From: Ornithinibacillus bavariensis
Lineage (GTDB): Bacteria > Bacillota > Bacilli > Bacillales > Amphibacillaceae
Assembly: GCF_018333235.1 (NCBI RefSeq)
Contig: NZ_BORP01000003.1
Coordinates: 248,001-312,000, forward strand
Direction: 5' to 3'
Length of the DNA stretch: 64,000 bases
The notes below the pieces were generated by a model. It had not been told where the DNA came from, did not search any database, and worked only from the letters and a program-made list of their open reading frames with translations. Every line of letters begins with the position of its first letter. Within the stretch, counting starts at the first letter, position 1. The translations under genes were made by a program, and so were the position numbers. Below are positions 1-10,213 of the stretch, piece after piece.

Positions 1-104
1 GAAAATAATGGGAAATAATAAGGAAAAGTTATGTGAATTAGTATATTTTCAGAGGGAAAATATTTTTTTCGAATATGCGTTCTTGTTTTTTAAAGGAATT
101 CGCT
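1..104 (+). promoter_or_regulatory. CRISPR leader, proximal end
   Basis: This AT-rich stretch without a gene lies directly before the first CRISPR repeat. The repeats end in ATTGAAAT and the degenerate repeat is at the far end of the array, so this is the leader side, where transcription starts and new spacers are added. Only the last part of the leader is in the window. The cas genes would be expected further left, outside the window. Confidence 0.7.
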
Positions 105-3100
105 GTCGCACTCTTTATGGGTGCGTGGATTGAAATCAAAAGGGGCATCATCAACAATCGGTTGGTGGTGGTCGCACTCTTTATGGGTGCGTGGATTGAA
201 ATTATCTTGAACAAGATCCCAGGTGTCCATATCAATGTCGCACTCTTTATGGGTGCGTGGATTGAAATCTCTAATACGTGTATCTAAGTTTTCAAATAAT
301 GGAGTCGCACTCTTTATGGGTGCGTGGATTGAAATTGTAAAGTAGGAATATCTACAGATGAAGTTGAACCGTCGCACTCTTTATGGGTGCGTGGATTGAA
401 ATTGTTATGATCTTTGTATTTATTTGGTTTTCCAGTGTCGCACTCTTTATGGGTGCGTGGATTGAAATATAGTCTAACCGAGGAAGAAATGACGTATATC
501 CATAGTCGCACTCTTTATGGGTGCGTGGATTGAAATTCTATTGATATTAATAGTAGTTATCCCTATGTAAGTCGCACTCTTTATGGGTGCGTGGATTGAA
601 ATGGGTTTAGTATCGTACCATCCTTGTCCTGGTCGAGTCGCACTCTTTATGGGTGCGTGGATTGAAATATGTCAATGGTTTGACGTGCTTTTAATCCATC
701 ATGTCGCACTCTTTATGGGTGCGTGGATTGAAATGTTTAAACTAGTAAGCTCTTTAATCTGTGAAGTGTCGCACTCTTTATGGGTGCGTGGATTGAAATT
801 AATGCATCTTGCTTACTGTATCCTGCTTCCTTGGTCGCACTCTTTATGGGTGCGTGGATTGAAATTCTTTGATGTTCTTTGTCCAACATCCGGAAAACTG
901 TCGCACTCTTTATGGGTGCGTGGATTGAAATAAATGTTGGGAAGGAGGTAATCGTCAAGTGATAAGTCGCACTCTTTATGGGTGCGTGGATTGAAATTTT
1001 GAAGGTGATAAAGTTATTCTACGTGATGGTGTCGCACTCTTTATGGGTGCGTGGATTGAAATCTATTTAGTGCGTACCCTAAAGATTGTGGCCCGGTCGC
1101 ACTCTTTATGGGTGCGTGGATTGAAATCAAACGAAAATAACTTGATGAATAATTTACATACGTCGCACTCTTTATGGGTGCGTGGATTGAAATTTCGAGA
1201 TTGGTATTTATCCAGTTTTCCAAACTAGTCGCACTCTTTATGGGTGCGTGGATTGAAATTGATACGGAAGCGAAAAGTAATCGAAGTTTTACCGTCGCAC
1301 TCTTTATGGGTGCGTGGATTGAAATGCTAACAATCTGTATATTATCGAAGCTGTTCCCCGTCGCACTCTTTATGGGTGCGTGGATTGAAATATTGCCGAT
1401 ATGGCGGTTGTAAACCAAATTAAGAGTCGCACTCTTTATGGGTGCGTGGATTGAAATCCTTAAACTTTGGGCATTATCTCGCATAACCTCAGTCGCACTC
1501 TTTATGGGTGCGTGGATTGAAATCCCGTTATAAACATCACCGTTGAACACCTCTACGGTCGCACTCTTTATGGGTGCGTGGATTGAAATACCACTACGTC
1601 TGTTTGCGTGTCGCAACCATATTGTCGCACTCTTTATGGGTGCGTGGATTGAAATACCACTACGTCTGTTTGCGTGTCGCAACCATATTGTCGCACTCTT
1701 TATGGGTGCGTGGATTGAAATCGTTGGGATATAGTATCTTTAGAAAGTCATCAGACGTCGCACTCTTTATGGGTGCGTGGATTGAAATCTCTGTATCTTG
1801 GGGTAGAAGGGGAATGAACCCCGTCGCACTCTTTATGGGTGCGTGGATTGAAATGGAACGAATACAAATGCTAAACCTAAAAGTACAAAGTCGCACTCTT
1901 TATGGGTGCGTGGATTGAAATGACTCTAAAACGCTGAACATTTAAACCACTAAAATGTCGCACTCTTTATGGGTGCGTGGATTGAAATATAGCCTTCTTC
2001 ATTGCTGCAGTAGGTTTGGATAAGTCGCACTCTTTATGGGTGCGTGGATTGAAATTTTGAGGTAATCTTTGAGTCAGTTTTAAATTTACGTCGCACTCTT
2101 TATGGGTGCGTGGATTGAAATACAAATTTCGAAGAAGAAAAATTAGCGTTTGCTAAGTCGCACTCTTTATGGGTGCGTGGATTGAAATATTGATGGCATT
2201 GATCCAGAGGAAACTATCTTTAGTCGCACTCTTTATGGGTGCGTGGATTGAAATACTCCTTAGGATACCTTGGCAAATCTGACTCTAAGTCGCACTCTTT
2301 ATGGGTGCGTGGATTGAAATGATTATTGCGTCTAGGGGTGGTGCACTATGATTGTGTCGCACTCTTTATGGGTGCGTGGATTGAAATCAATTGAATCCGT
2401 CTTTACATTTAATGTATCAGAAGTCGCACTCTTTATGGGTGCGTGGATTGAAATAACGAAATTGGAAAAAGTTGCTATACTTACAAGTGTCGCACTCTTT
2501 ATGGGTGCGTGGATTGAAATATTACTAGATTTTATTTTATCTGAATTCGACAAAGTCGCACTCTTTATGGGTGCGTGGATTGAAATTCTTCGCAGCATTA
2601 ACGGAAACATGACTACTTGGTCGCACTCTTTATGGGTGCGTGGATTGAAATTTCGATTGCGTTAGCTGTATCTGTGTGGATTAGGTCGCACTCTTTATGG
2701 GTGCGTGGATTGAAATTTTGCTAAATGGTGGAGTTGTTGATACCAATGCCAGTCGCACTCTTTATGGGTGCGTGGATTGAAATCGGAACTGGTGTAGGTG
2801 GCTATGGAAACGTAGTTGTCGCACTCTTTATGGGTGCGTGGATTGAAATAGGAATTAATGAAGTTGCAACCTCAACAAGTGAAGTCGCACTCTTTATGGG
2901 TGCGTGGATTGAAATAGGTTCTGGTTCAGGATTAGGTTCAGGGTCAACACCGTCGCACTCTTTATGGGTGCGTGGATTGAAATCTGGAGTTACTACTACT
3001 AAGTTTGTTCCGCCCTCCAGTCGCACTCTTTATGGGTGCGTGGATTGAAATTGGAAGTAAGGGGAATTGCTACCACATAACAGACGTCGCACTCTTTATG

Positions 3101-3315
3101 GGTGCGTGGATTGAAATAGATTTAAAGGCAAGAGGAGGGTTTGAATGAATTGGTCGCACTCTTTATGGGTGCGTGGATTGAAATTTTGCTTACTCCATTT
3201 ACTGTGATGGTGTGTGCCCGTCGCACTCTTTATGGGTGCGTGGATTGAAATTTGGTATTCCAAGCCTTGAATTTAATTTCTAGGTCGAAACTCTATTTGG
3301 GTGTCCAGATTTTAT
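105..3315 (+). CRISPR. CRISPR array, type I-C style repeat, 48 perfect repeats plus one decayed
   Basis: A 32-bp repeat beginning GTCGCACTCTTTATGGGTGC and ending GTGGATTGAAAT starts at 105 and recurs every 65-68 bp up to 3220-3251. I count 48 copies with no variation seen. Spacers are about 33-36 bp. A final copy at 3284-3315 is clearly degenerate, with an extra A and many substitutions, which marks the leader-distal end. The repeat closely resembles the type I-C repeat of Bacillus halodurans, whose crRNAs carry a 5' handle ending in TTGAAAT. Two neighbouring spacers, 1590-1623 and 1656-1689, are identical. No cas gene is present to the right. The type is inferred from the repeat alone. Confidence 0.98.
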
Positions 3316-3765
3316 ATGATAAAACGCTATGTCCTTATTCTTCAACTAAAAACTGATTCTAGTATAGTTTCATATACACACCTTAGTTAAGTCGTTACAA
3401 ACTTTTCTGGTCCACTTTCAAGATTTTAACTAGTTACCTGAGCAATAAATCTCATCTACTGTTGGTTTAATTCTCGATTATATCGTTTTGACTCATAGAG
3501 CTTGGACTCCCCCTCTAGATAGTTGAATATTAATAGCCTATCCAGATTGTGTTCATATATCTATTCTACGTTCAGATAAAAAATAAAATTGGAAATGCTT
3601 ATTTTATACTATATAAAGTTTGCAAATAAAGATGGAAATTAGGAATAGAAGACACTGAATTCGTATTGGGTTCAGTCTCTTCTTTTATAGCGCTTAAATA
3701 GAAATAATCACCTAGTCTTAAAGCTACATAAATCACTAGGCAATGGAGCTAGTTCTCCAAGGTAG
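3316..3765. other. gene-free gap after the CRISPR array
   Basis: No convincing coding sequence was found here. The only structured element is a terminator-like hairpin at 3647-3683. The stretch separates the array from the convergent response-regulator gene. Confidence 0.5.
3647..3683. terminator. terminator-like hairpin
   Basis: The arms AGAAGACACTGAA (3647-3659) and TTCAGTCTCTTCT (3671-3683) pair with one mismatch. A short T-rich stretch follows on the plus strand. It could end transcription leaving the CRISPR array, or that of the minus-strand regulator gene beside it. Confidence 0.55.
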
Positions 3766-4905
3766 CTAGCATGATTTACCCTTCCAAGCCTGATACCACT
3801 TGATTATTCGCTGGCTAGGCAACACGTTCAACTCATCTTTTAATTTAGTTTGTAATAATTGAAATTGCTCCTCTACTACACTTACTTTGTTCATAGATGC
3901 ATAAACCATCATCAATTCAAAATAACTATCTTCCTCTTCAGGATACATCTGTTGAATTTTCATGCTGATTTTGATTGCGGCTTGCATGTCACCTTTTTTT
4001 CGATAAAATTGAATCAATCCTATTCCATGATTTATCCACAATCGCTTAAGTCGTTCTTTTTCTCCCTCTGCCCATAGGTAACTATAATCACCTAAATAAT
4101 CCCCTTTATATTGATAAAATACCTTCTCATGCTCTGTACTATTTTGATCAGACAGTTTATCTAGATTAATTAATTGTTCTTCCCACTCCTCGGTTTCAAT
4201 ACGTATCGTTGAATTTTCTAACGTATACCCACCGTTTCTACTACTAATTCGAACAGCATCTAGTCCAACTTGCTTGAGAGTTCTTCGTATATGGTAAATA
4301 GTTGTATACAACTGCTGCATACCATTTTCTAAATCCACTGATGGCCACAGTAAATCTACTAATATGCCTCTATTAATCGTTTTACCTCTGTGATGGAGCA
4401 AGTAAGCAAAGAGCTCTTGTGCCTTAGATGTCCGCCACTTCAAGGTCTCTGATTCGGTTCCTCCCTTTTGCACCTTTAATTGATTAAAGCTCTGAATGAT
4501 ACTATTCTCACTGTCTCTTTTCACTTTAATTATCGGTTTATTACTAATTCGTTGGCTTAACTGCTCGATTGTCTTTTTTAGCCTTTCCACCCGTATCGGT
4601 TTCAATATGTAGTCAAACGCAAAAAGTTCAAATGCTTCAATCGCATACTGACTATACCCCGTAACAAAAACAATTTCTATATCTCCGGCCACTTCTTGAA
4701 TTTTTTCTGCTAATTCCAACCCATTAATTCCGGGCATCTCAATATCCATAAATAACACATCTATGGGATTAGAAGTGATTTGTTTATAAGCTTGCATTGA
4801 ATCCTGATAAACTCCTACGACCTCTACATTATCAATCTCATTTTCTAATATATCTTTAAGCCTTAATAATGGTAAATATTCATCGTCAATTAGAACGACT
4901 CTCAT
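3766..4905 (-). CDS. response regulator with SARP-like output (receiver + winged helix + BTAD)
   Basis: This 379-residue cytoplasmic transcription regulator has three parts. An N-terminal receiver (about 1-120) carries acidic residues near Asp7-Asp8 and the likely phospho-acceptor Asp54 in LFMDIEMPG. An OmpR-type winged helix follows (about 150-230). The C-terminal part is a helical bacterial transcriptional activator (BTAD) domain of the kind found in SARP regulators. This receiver-SARP architecture is found in Bacillaceae beside large hybrid kinases, and such a kinase is divergently encoded 191 bp away, so the two are very probably partners. The start follows a GGGGG-type ribosome site. The target genes and the signal are unknown. 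Confidence 0.88.
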   Translation of the reverse strand: MRVVLIDDEYLPLLRLKDILENEIDNVEVVGVYQDSMQAYKQITSNPIDVLFMDIEMPGINGLELAEKIQEVAGDIEIVFVTGYSQYAIEAFELFAFDYILKPIRVERLKKTIEQLSQRISNKPIIKVKRDSENSIIQSFNQLKVQKGGTESETLKWRTSKAQELFAYLLHHRGKTINRGILVDLLWPSVDLENGMQQLYTTIYHIRRTLKQVGLDAVRISSRNGGYTLENSTIRIETEEWEEQLINLDKLSDQNSTEHEKVFYQYKGDYLGDYSYLWAEGEKERLKRLWINHGIGLIQFYRKKGDMQAAIKISMKIQQMYPEEEDSYFELMMVYASMNKVSVVEEQFQLLQTKLKDELNVLPSQRIIKWYQAWKGKSC

Positions 4906-5096
4906 TTTATGACTGCCCCCTTATATAACAACCACAGTTGCTACACGATGTTTAACATAAATAATAAAGTTAATACATGACCTTATCAATTACGATATAA
5001 TTATTGTAAAAAAAAATCTGTGAAATTACTATTTATCATACAAACCTGATATCTACATCAAGGATATTATACAAAGCGTTTAGAAGCGAGGAAAAC

Positions 5097-8000
5097 ATGA
5101 AAAAGAACAAACTATTCTTTGTCATAAGTATCGGATTATTTGTTACCATTTTAACTATTATTCGACTTATTTGGGAGTCTTTCCTAGCAGTACCTAATCA
5201 CCCTGAAGCAGTTAATGGGGTGTTAGATTTGAGAGACTGGGAATTCTCGGAAAGTCAAACCATTCGGTTAAACGGAGAATGGGACTTTTACCCAGATATT
5301 CTGCTAGAACCCCGCGATTTAAATAATTCTGAAGCACTTTCAGGACAAAGAGAATTGGAAACGACTGAAAACTGGAAAAGCCTTGCAAAAAATTCCGCTT
5401 ATAAGGTGGGGACATATCACCTTCGTATATTGCTTCATCCAAAAGATTTGCTAGAAACATATGGATTTCGTGTTAATAGCATTCCAACTGCATCCATGTT
5501 CTTTATAGACGGACAGCTATTAGGTGGGTCAGGAAACCCTTCTGAGGTTCTTCAGGATTACACACCTCAGAATCAACCCTATTCCTTATCTTATACTACA
5601 GATAAGGACCATATCGATGTACTCATTCAAGTCGCTCATAGCGAAAACGCTGGAACTATACTTCCATTTAAGACCATTAACTTCGGGCTTGACTCCGCAG
5701 TTAGTAAAGAAACATTATTTTGGATAATGATTCAGATAACAGTAGCTGCCATTTTATTTACGCTTGCGGTTTATGCAATCTTACTGTATATGATTGGCAT
5801 TAAACAAAAGGTACTCGTTTATTTCTTTCTCCTAATGATAAATGGAATGTTAATCGTCCTAGTAAGTGATGATAGATTACTATTCGAGTTCATTTCTTTA
5901 GGCTTTGAGGCTAGAACTAGATTATCAATCTTAACCTATTCTTGTATTGGACAATCTCTCTTTCTGTTTTCCAAACACTTATTACCGCAATATGCTCATG
6001 GAAAAGCTTTTAAATGGTTTCCTAAGATAGGAATAGTTTATATATTGTTCGTTCTATTATTCCCATTGAAATATTTAGAACGGTTTAGCTTTGTTCTTTC
6101 CCTTTTTATGATTATAGCTGCTAGTCTTATTGTCATAATATTTATCAGAGCAATTTTAGACAAAATAGATGACATTATTTATTTATTACTCGGTGGAACA
6201 GCTGTATTACATAATATTATCTGGGTTGCAATAGCTCATAGATTGTCACTAGAAGTAAACTTTTATCCGTGGAACCTGCTCATAGCTGTTTTCTTATTTT
6301 CAGCATTTTGGTTCAAACGTTATTTTCGAAGTGTAAAACGAACCGAAGAGCTTACAAAAGAATTAATTAGAGCAGATCATAAAAAGGACGAATTTCTTGC
6401 TAAAACATCTCACGAATTGCGTAACCCACTACATGTTATCATTAATATAGCTCAATCCCTTCTCGAAAATGGAAAGAATAATATGGGGCAAAAAAACAAC
6501 CAGGATTTGAAGCTACTTATTACTGTTGGAAGAAGAATGTCGTTATTGCTTAATGACATTCTTGATGTTACCCGATTGAAAGAGAATAAAGTACAGTTAC
6601 ATAAACGAAGCATTAAAATTCAATCTGTTGTTACTGGTGTAATAGACATGCTTCAATTTATGATAGAGGACCGAGACATAGAAATTTCCAATAAAATTCC
6701 TTCATCCTTTCCACCCGTTGTAGCGGATGAAAACAGACTTGTACAAATACTTATCAATCTCATGCATAATGCGATAAAATTTACAGATCAAGGGAAGATA
6801 ACGATTTCAGGAACTGTCGCAGAGAATGAAGTTTCTATCCATATCTCTGATACAGGTATCGGAATGGGAGAAGCTATACTTAATCGAATTTTTCAGCCAT
6901 ATGAACAAGCTGATATGGATAAGGATGCAAACCGTGGAGGTATTGGTCTAGGATTAACGATATGCAAACAATTGATTGAATTGCATGGTGGCAGATTAAC
7001 AGTCGAGTCTAGGATGGAAAAAGGTTCTGTCTTTACTTTCACATTACCGATTCGTTCAGAACAGAATGAAGAAAAGGTTAAAGAAAGTTTTGTTAACCCA
7101 GAAAGTGAGGTTGCAGCAACCGCCTTTATCGACCCTCCTTCATTTAGGACTCTATCTTATAATCGGGATAATACACTATTTTTAGGAAAAACAAAGTTAT
7201 TAGTCGTTGATGATGATTCTGTAAATCTACGTGTTCTTAAGAGCATATTGTCAACTGACAATTACAATATTACGACAGTAACTAGTGGAAAAGAAGCATT
7301 AGAGAAAATAAATAAAGAGCAATGGGATCTGGTCATTAGCGATGTCATGATGCCTAACATGTCTGGGTATGAATTGACCGAAAAAATTCGCAAAAAGTAT
7401 TCTATTTCAGAATTACCTATTCTACTTCTGACTGCACGAAGTCATCCTGAGGACCTCTATAGAGGATTTCTCTCTGGTGCGAATGATTACATCACAAAGC
7501 CAGTAGAACCACTAGAATTAAAGGCAAGAGTAGAGCTATTAACTAATCTAAAACAATCCATTACAGAGCTACTTAAAATGGAGGCTGCATGGCTACAAGC
7601 ACAAATAAAGCCACATTTTCTGTTTAACACCTTAAATACAATCTTAGTATTATTGGACCATGATTCGAAAAAGGCAAAAATGGTGTTTGAAGCATTTTGT
7701 AACTTTTTACAAACTAGTTTTCAAATGCACAACTCCAATGCTGTTATACCGTTAAATGATGAGCTTGACCTTATACGTTCATACTTAACTATTGAAAAAG
7801 TAAGATTTGGTGACAGATTGCGTTATATATGGGATGTGGACAATAACATTGATTCTCATGTACCTCCACTATCTATACAGACAATTGTTGAAAATGCACT
7901 TAATCACGGAATACTTAAACGCCCATCAGGAGGAACATTGCACATTCGAATTCACCAGGTTCAAGATGCAATAACTATTACAGTAGAAGACGACGGGATC

Positions 8001-8183
8001 GGAATGGATGAAATAAAGCTAAAGAAAATAGTTGAAAGAAAAGCTAATCAAAAAAACGGAATAGGGCTATATAATACAAATAAACGCTTAAAGCAACTAT
8101 ATGGACGAGGTCTATTAATAGAAAGTAGACCGAATGAAGGTACTAAAGTATCCTTTACAATTCCAATTAACAACGCACAATAG
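5097..8183 (+). CDS. hybrid sensor with two kinase modules (7TMR-DISM, HisKA-HATPase, receiver, LytS-type kinase)
   Basis: This is a 1028-residue membrane sensor. An N-terminal anchor helix is followed by an extracellular sensory region (about 45-200) and a block of seven membrane helices (about 205-410), the 7TMR-DISM layout. Next comes a HisKA/HATPase kinase with His439 in SHELRNPLHVI and GIGLGLTI glycine boxes. A receiver follows with Asp749 in VISDVMMPN. The C-terminal part is a second, LytS-like kinase with His840 in IKPHFLFNTLN and its own ATPase domain ending near 1028. Carrying both kinase types in one chain is unusual but known in this family. It is divergent from the receiver-SARP regulator. 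The ligand may be a carbohydrate or lipid, but nothing in the sequence fixes it. Confidence 0.9.
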   Translation: MKKNKLFFVISIGLFVTILTIIRLIWESFLAVPNHPEAVNGVLDLRDWEFSESQTIRLNGEWDFYPDILLEPRDLNNSEALSGQRELETTENWKSLAKNSAYKVGTYHLRILLHPKDLLETYGFRVNSIPTASMFFIDGQLLGGSGNPSEVLQDYTPQNQPYSLSYTTDKDHIDVLIQVAHSENAGTILPFKTINFGLDSAVSKETLFWIMIQITVAAILFTLAVYAILLYMIGIKQKVLVYFFLLMINGMLIVLVSDDRLLFEFISLGFEARTRLSILTYSCIGQSLFLFSKHLLPQYAHGKAFKWFPKIGIVYILFVLLFPLKYLERFSFVLSLFMIIAASLIVIIFIRAILDKIDDIIYLLLGGTAVLHNIIWVAIAHRLSLEVNFYPWNLLIAVFLFSAFWFKRYFRSVKRTEELTKELIRADHKKDEFLAKTSHELRNPLHVIINIAQSLLENGKNNMGQKNNQDLKLLITVGRRMSLLLNDILDVTRLKENKVQLHKRSIKIQSVVTGVIDMLQFMIEDRDIEISNKIPSSFPPVVADENRLVQILINLMHNAIKFTDQGKITISGTVAENEVSIHISDTGIGMGEAILNRIFQPYEQADMDKDANRGGIGLGLTICKQLIELHGGRLTVESRMEKGSVFTFTLPIRSEQNEEKVKESFVNPESEVAATAFIDPPSFRTLSYNRDNTLFLGKTKLLVVDDDSVNLRVLKSILSTDNYNITTVTSGKEALEKINKEQWDLVISDVMMPNMSGYELTEKIRKKYSISELPILLLTARSHPEDLYRGFLSGANDYITKPVEPLELKARVELLTNLKQSITELLKMEAAWLQAQIKPHFLFNTLNTILVLLDHDSKKAKMVFEAFCNFLQTSFQMHNSNAVIPLNDELDLIRSYLTIEKVRFGDRLRYIWDVDNNIDSHVPPLSIQTIVENALNHGILKRPSGGTLHIRIHQVQDAITITVEDDGIGMDEIKLKKIVERKANQKNGIGLYNTNKRLKQLYGRGLLIESRPNEGTKVSFTIPINNAQ

Positions 8184-8194
8184 AAATGGAGTAA

Positions 8195-8248
8195 ATAAAA
8201 ACAAACCTAGCGCATTTTAATTAAAGATTGCTCTAGGTTTGTTTTTAT
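8195..8248. terminator. bidirectional terminator
   Basis: A perfect 16-bp stem pairs 8195-8210 with 8233-8248 around a 22-nt loop. A-rich and T-rich flanks on the two sides make it work on both strands. It lies between the convergent sensor kinase and sortase genes. Confidence 0.9.
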
Positions 8249-8334
8249 TTTATTTTCCTATAAAATGTCCTATTTTTTGCACTGCAACAATGGACCTTTT
8301 ATTTAAGTCTTTTATTATAAATATTTAAAATATT

Positions 8335-8919
8335 TTAATTAACTCTTTTTGCAGTATAAATAAATCGTTCTGGTGCATCCCCTAAATATCCGAAGGGATA
8401 ACATGTCGTTACTGTTAGAATTTCTTCCGGAGCGGTAGATTTGATGACGGTTCGATCATCCGCGTCTACAATTTTAGTGTCTACAATCTCATACGTGAAC
8501 TCGCCATATTGTACCTTCACAATAAAATGGTCGCCAATTTCGAGTTCATCAAACTTTTTAAATACAGTATCTCGATGACCAGACAATACGATTTGATCAC
8601 CTTGAGTAGGAAGAGCGGTACCTATATAATGTCCGACCCCTTTTCTTAATTCTTCATCATTCGTACCCTCAACAATTGGTAGCTTCTCATCTATCTTAGG
8701 AACCTCCAACACACCAATGGTATCTCCTTTATCAAAGCTTGGAATACTAATCTCGGTTCCTTCCGGATTAGTGCCTGCTAATATGTCTTCAGCTTCTGCC
8801 AACGTTTCATCTGTGTATTTCTTTGCTTCCCAAATTTGATAGATGGCGTAACCTGACAACAAAACACCCGCTATTATTAAGGCTATCGAAAAGAAATGAA
8901 TTAATTTTTTAAATCGCAT
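8335..8919 (-). CDS. srtD: class D sortase
   Basis: This membrane-anchored cysteine transpeptidase cleaves LPxTA-like sorting signals and links surface proteins to the cell wall. It has one N-terminal membrane helix, a catalytic His in LSGHRDT, the catalytic Cys in TVTTCYPF and the conserved Arg in ERFIYTAK. The TxTTCYPF box and the roughly 200-residue length fit class D (YhcS/SrtD). I prefer the ATG at 8919 over an in-frame ATG at 8940 because only the former has a possible ribosome site (GTAGG). A likely substrate is in this window: the surface protein at 30880-35741 ends in LPQTA. The sortase stands alone, not beside its substrate. Confidence 0.92.
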   Translation of the reverse strand: MRFKKLIHFFSIALIIAGVLLSGYAIYQIWEAKKYTDETLAEAEDILAGTNPEGTEISIPSFDKGDTIGVLEVPKIDEKLPIVEGTNDEELRKGVGHYIGTALPTQGDQIVLSGHRDTVFKKFDELEIGDHFIVKVQYGEFTYEIVDTKIVDADDRTVIKSTAPEEILTVTTCYPFGYLGDAPERFIYTAKRVN

Positions 8920-9009
8920 CGTCACACAACCTACTTTCATGCAACATATTGTCTATATAGTGTTATATAATTCTATCATTTTAGACTATACATAAACTAT
9001 ATAAAATAT

Positions 9010-9840
9010 CTATTCAAGTGAAAAATAATATCCAGTATAGTTAAATTCATTTTTAAATCCAATATTCTCCGCAACTGCAACGGAAGGCTTATTCATTTCC
9101 ATACAATCCCAATACGGAACCATATGATTCTCGAAACAATCTTTAACAAAACTGTGAGCTACCTTTTGAGCTAATTTTTTCCCCTGATGTGCCTCTAATG
9201 TTTCAATATTGATGCAGTGAACATTTCCTGCGACAAAGCCTGAAAAACAAACACTAACAATCTCATTGTTATAAAGGATACAATAACCAATGCCATTTCT
9301 AAGGAAGATCTCTGGTGAGGACCAATACGCTAAAACTTTTGATTGTAAAAATTCTATGTTGTTTATCGTGTTACTCTTATTTTCAAAGAGTGTATTGCAG
9401 ATTCTAATGACCCTATATCCTTCTTCAATTGCTGGCACAGAATTACTTTTAAAATCGCCCTTTCGCATAGTATAAACCCTCTGAATCCAGCTCTCTATTT
9501 TGCGATGTTCAAAAACGCTCTCAATAACCTTATTCCATTTTTCATGATTACCAACTACTTCAAACCATTTTAGTTGGACCTTTTTTGCTTCCGATTTGAT
9601 TACATTGTCAATAAAATGGTTCAATTCATTATTAAATGCATCGTTTTTCTCACTTCCAAAAAGGATAAAGCCATCATTATTTCCTAACCAAATAAGCCCG
9701 GATGTAGGGTTCTTACTATCATTTACAAAGATACGGCCCGGATTAATATTTTCAACAATTGCTTTTGCTTCTAAATGCCCTTGTTCATTTAACAGCTTTC
9801 TACACTTACCGAAATCAGTTTTATCTAATTCTACAATCAT
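9010..9840 (-). CDS. GNAT-family acetyltransferase
   Basis: A cytoplasmic protein of 276 residues that transfers an acetyl group from acetyl-CoA to an unknown amine. The N-terminal half is divergent. The C-terminal half has a GNAT core, with beta strands around CILYNNEIVSVCFSG, an acetyl-CoA loop region near EAHQGKKLAQKVA and the final MNKPSVAVAENIGF helix-strand. The length and layout resemble the GNAT_acetyltran family (PF12746) common in Bacillaceae. The chosen ATG at 9840 (MIVELDKTDF) follows AGGTG. A longer reading from 9882 lacks family-like sequence. The substrate cannot be told. Confidence 0.75.
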   Translation of the reverse strand: MIVELDKTDFGKCRKLLNEQGHLEAKAIVENINPGRIFVNDSKNPTSGLIWLGNNDGFILFGSEKNDAFNNELNHFIDNVIKSEAKKVQLKWFEVVGNHEKWNKVIESVFEHRKIESWIQRVYTMRKGDFKSNSVPAIEEGYRVIRICNTLFENKSNTINNIEFLQSKVLAYWSSPEIFLRNGIGYCILYNNEIVSVCFSGFVAGNVHCINIETLEAHQGKKLAQKVAHSFVKDCFENHMVPYWDCMEMNKPSVAVAENIGFKNEFNYTGYYFSLE

Positions 9841-10052
9841 AATATAGCACCTGTTATCTCTCTCAAAAATTTCTTCGTTCAATATCCAACCATATTATCA
9901 TAAATTTTCCAAAAATTCATCGTTTTATTGTGTTGTTAATCCATTTTCTACTCATTAATGGGATTAGGAATTGAAGAAGTAATCAATAGTATGTTACTCA
10001 AACTAAAATAGCTAAAAAAGGGGTATTCGGATTATAGTGTGGAACAAATAAA

Positions 10053-10196
10053 TCCTTTGATTTCTTATATGGTACATGGCTAAAGGAGAACAACTATCAC
10101 ACGCTTAGATACGATATCGAACTATAGGATGAACGTTACAAACCTAAAGATACAAAAAATGAAATTGAGGTGTATGTTACTGTGAAGCATACTTAA
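10053..10196 (+). pseudogene. remnant of a GyrI-like effector-binding protein
   Basis: One frame reads SFDFLYGTWLKENNYHTL, then RYDIEL, a TAG stop at 10125-10127, and then DERYKPKDTKNEIEVYV to a TAA at 10194-10196. This matches the C-terminal end of GyrI-like (AraC_E_bind) small-molecule binding domains, where the stop position is normally Tyr in an LYDERF motif. The N-terminal part is missing. It is a decayed C-terminal fragment with a nonsense mutation. Confidence 0.6.
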
Positions 10197-10213
10197 TTTA
10201 TTTAAGGAGGCAG

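Noticed and set aside
38-3048. Long open frames with repeated peptides such as ALFMGAWIEI or ISIHAPIKSAT
   Set aside because: They are translations of the CRISPR repeat in different frames, with no ribosome sites.
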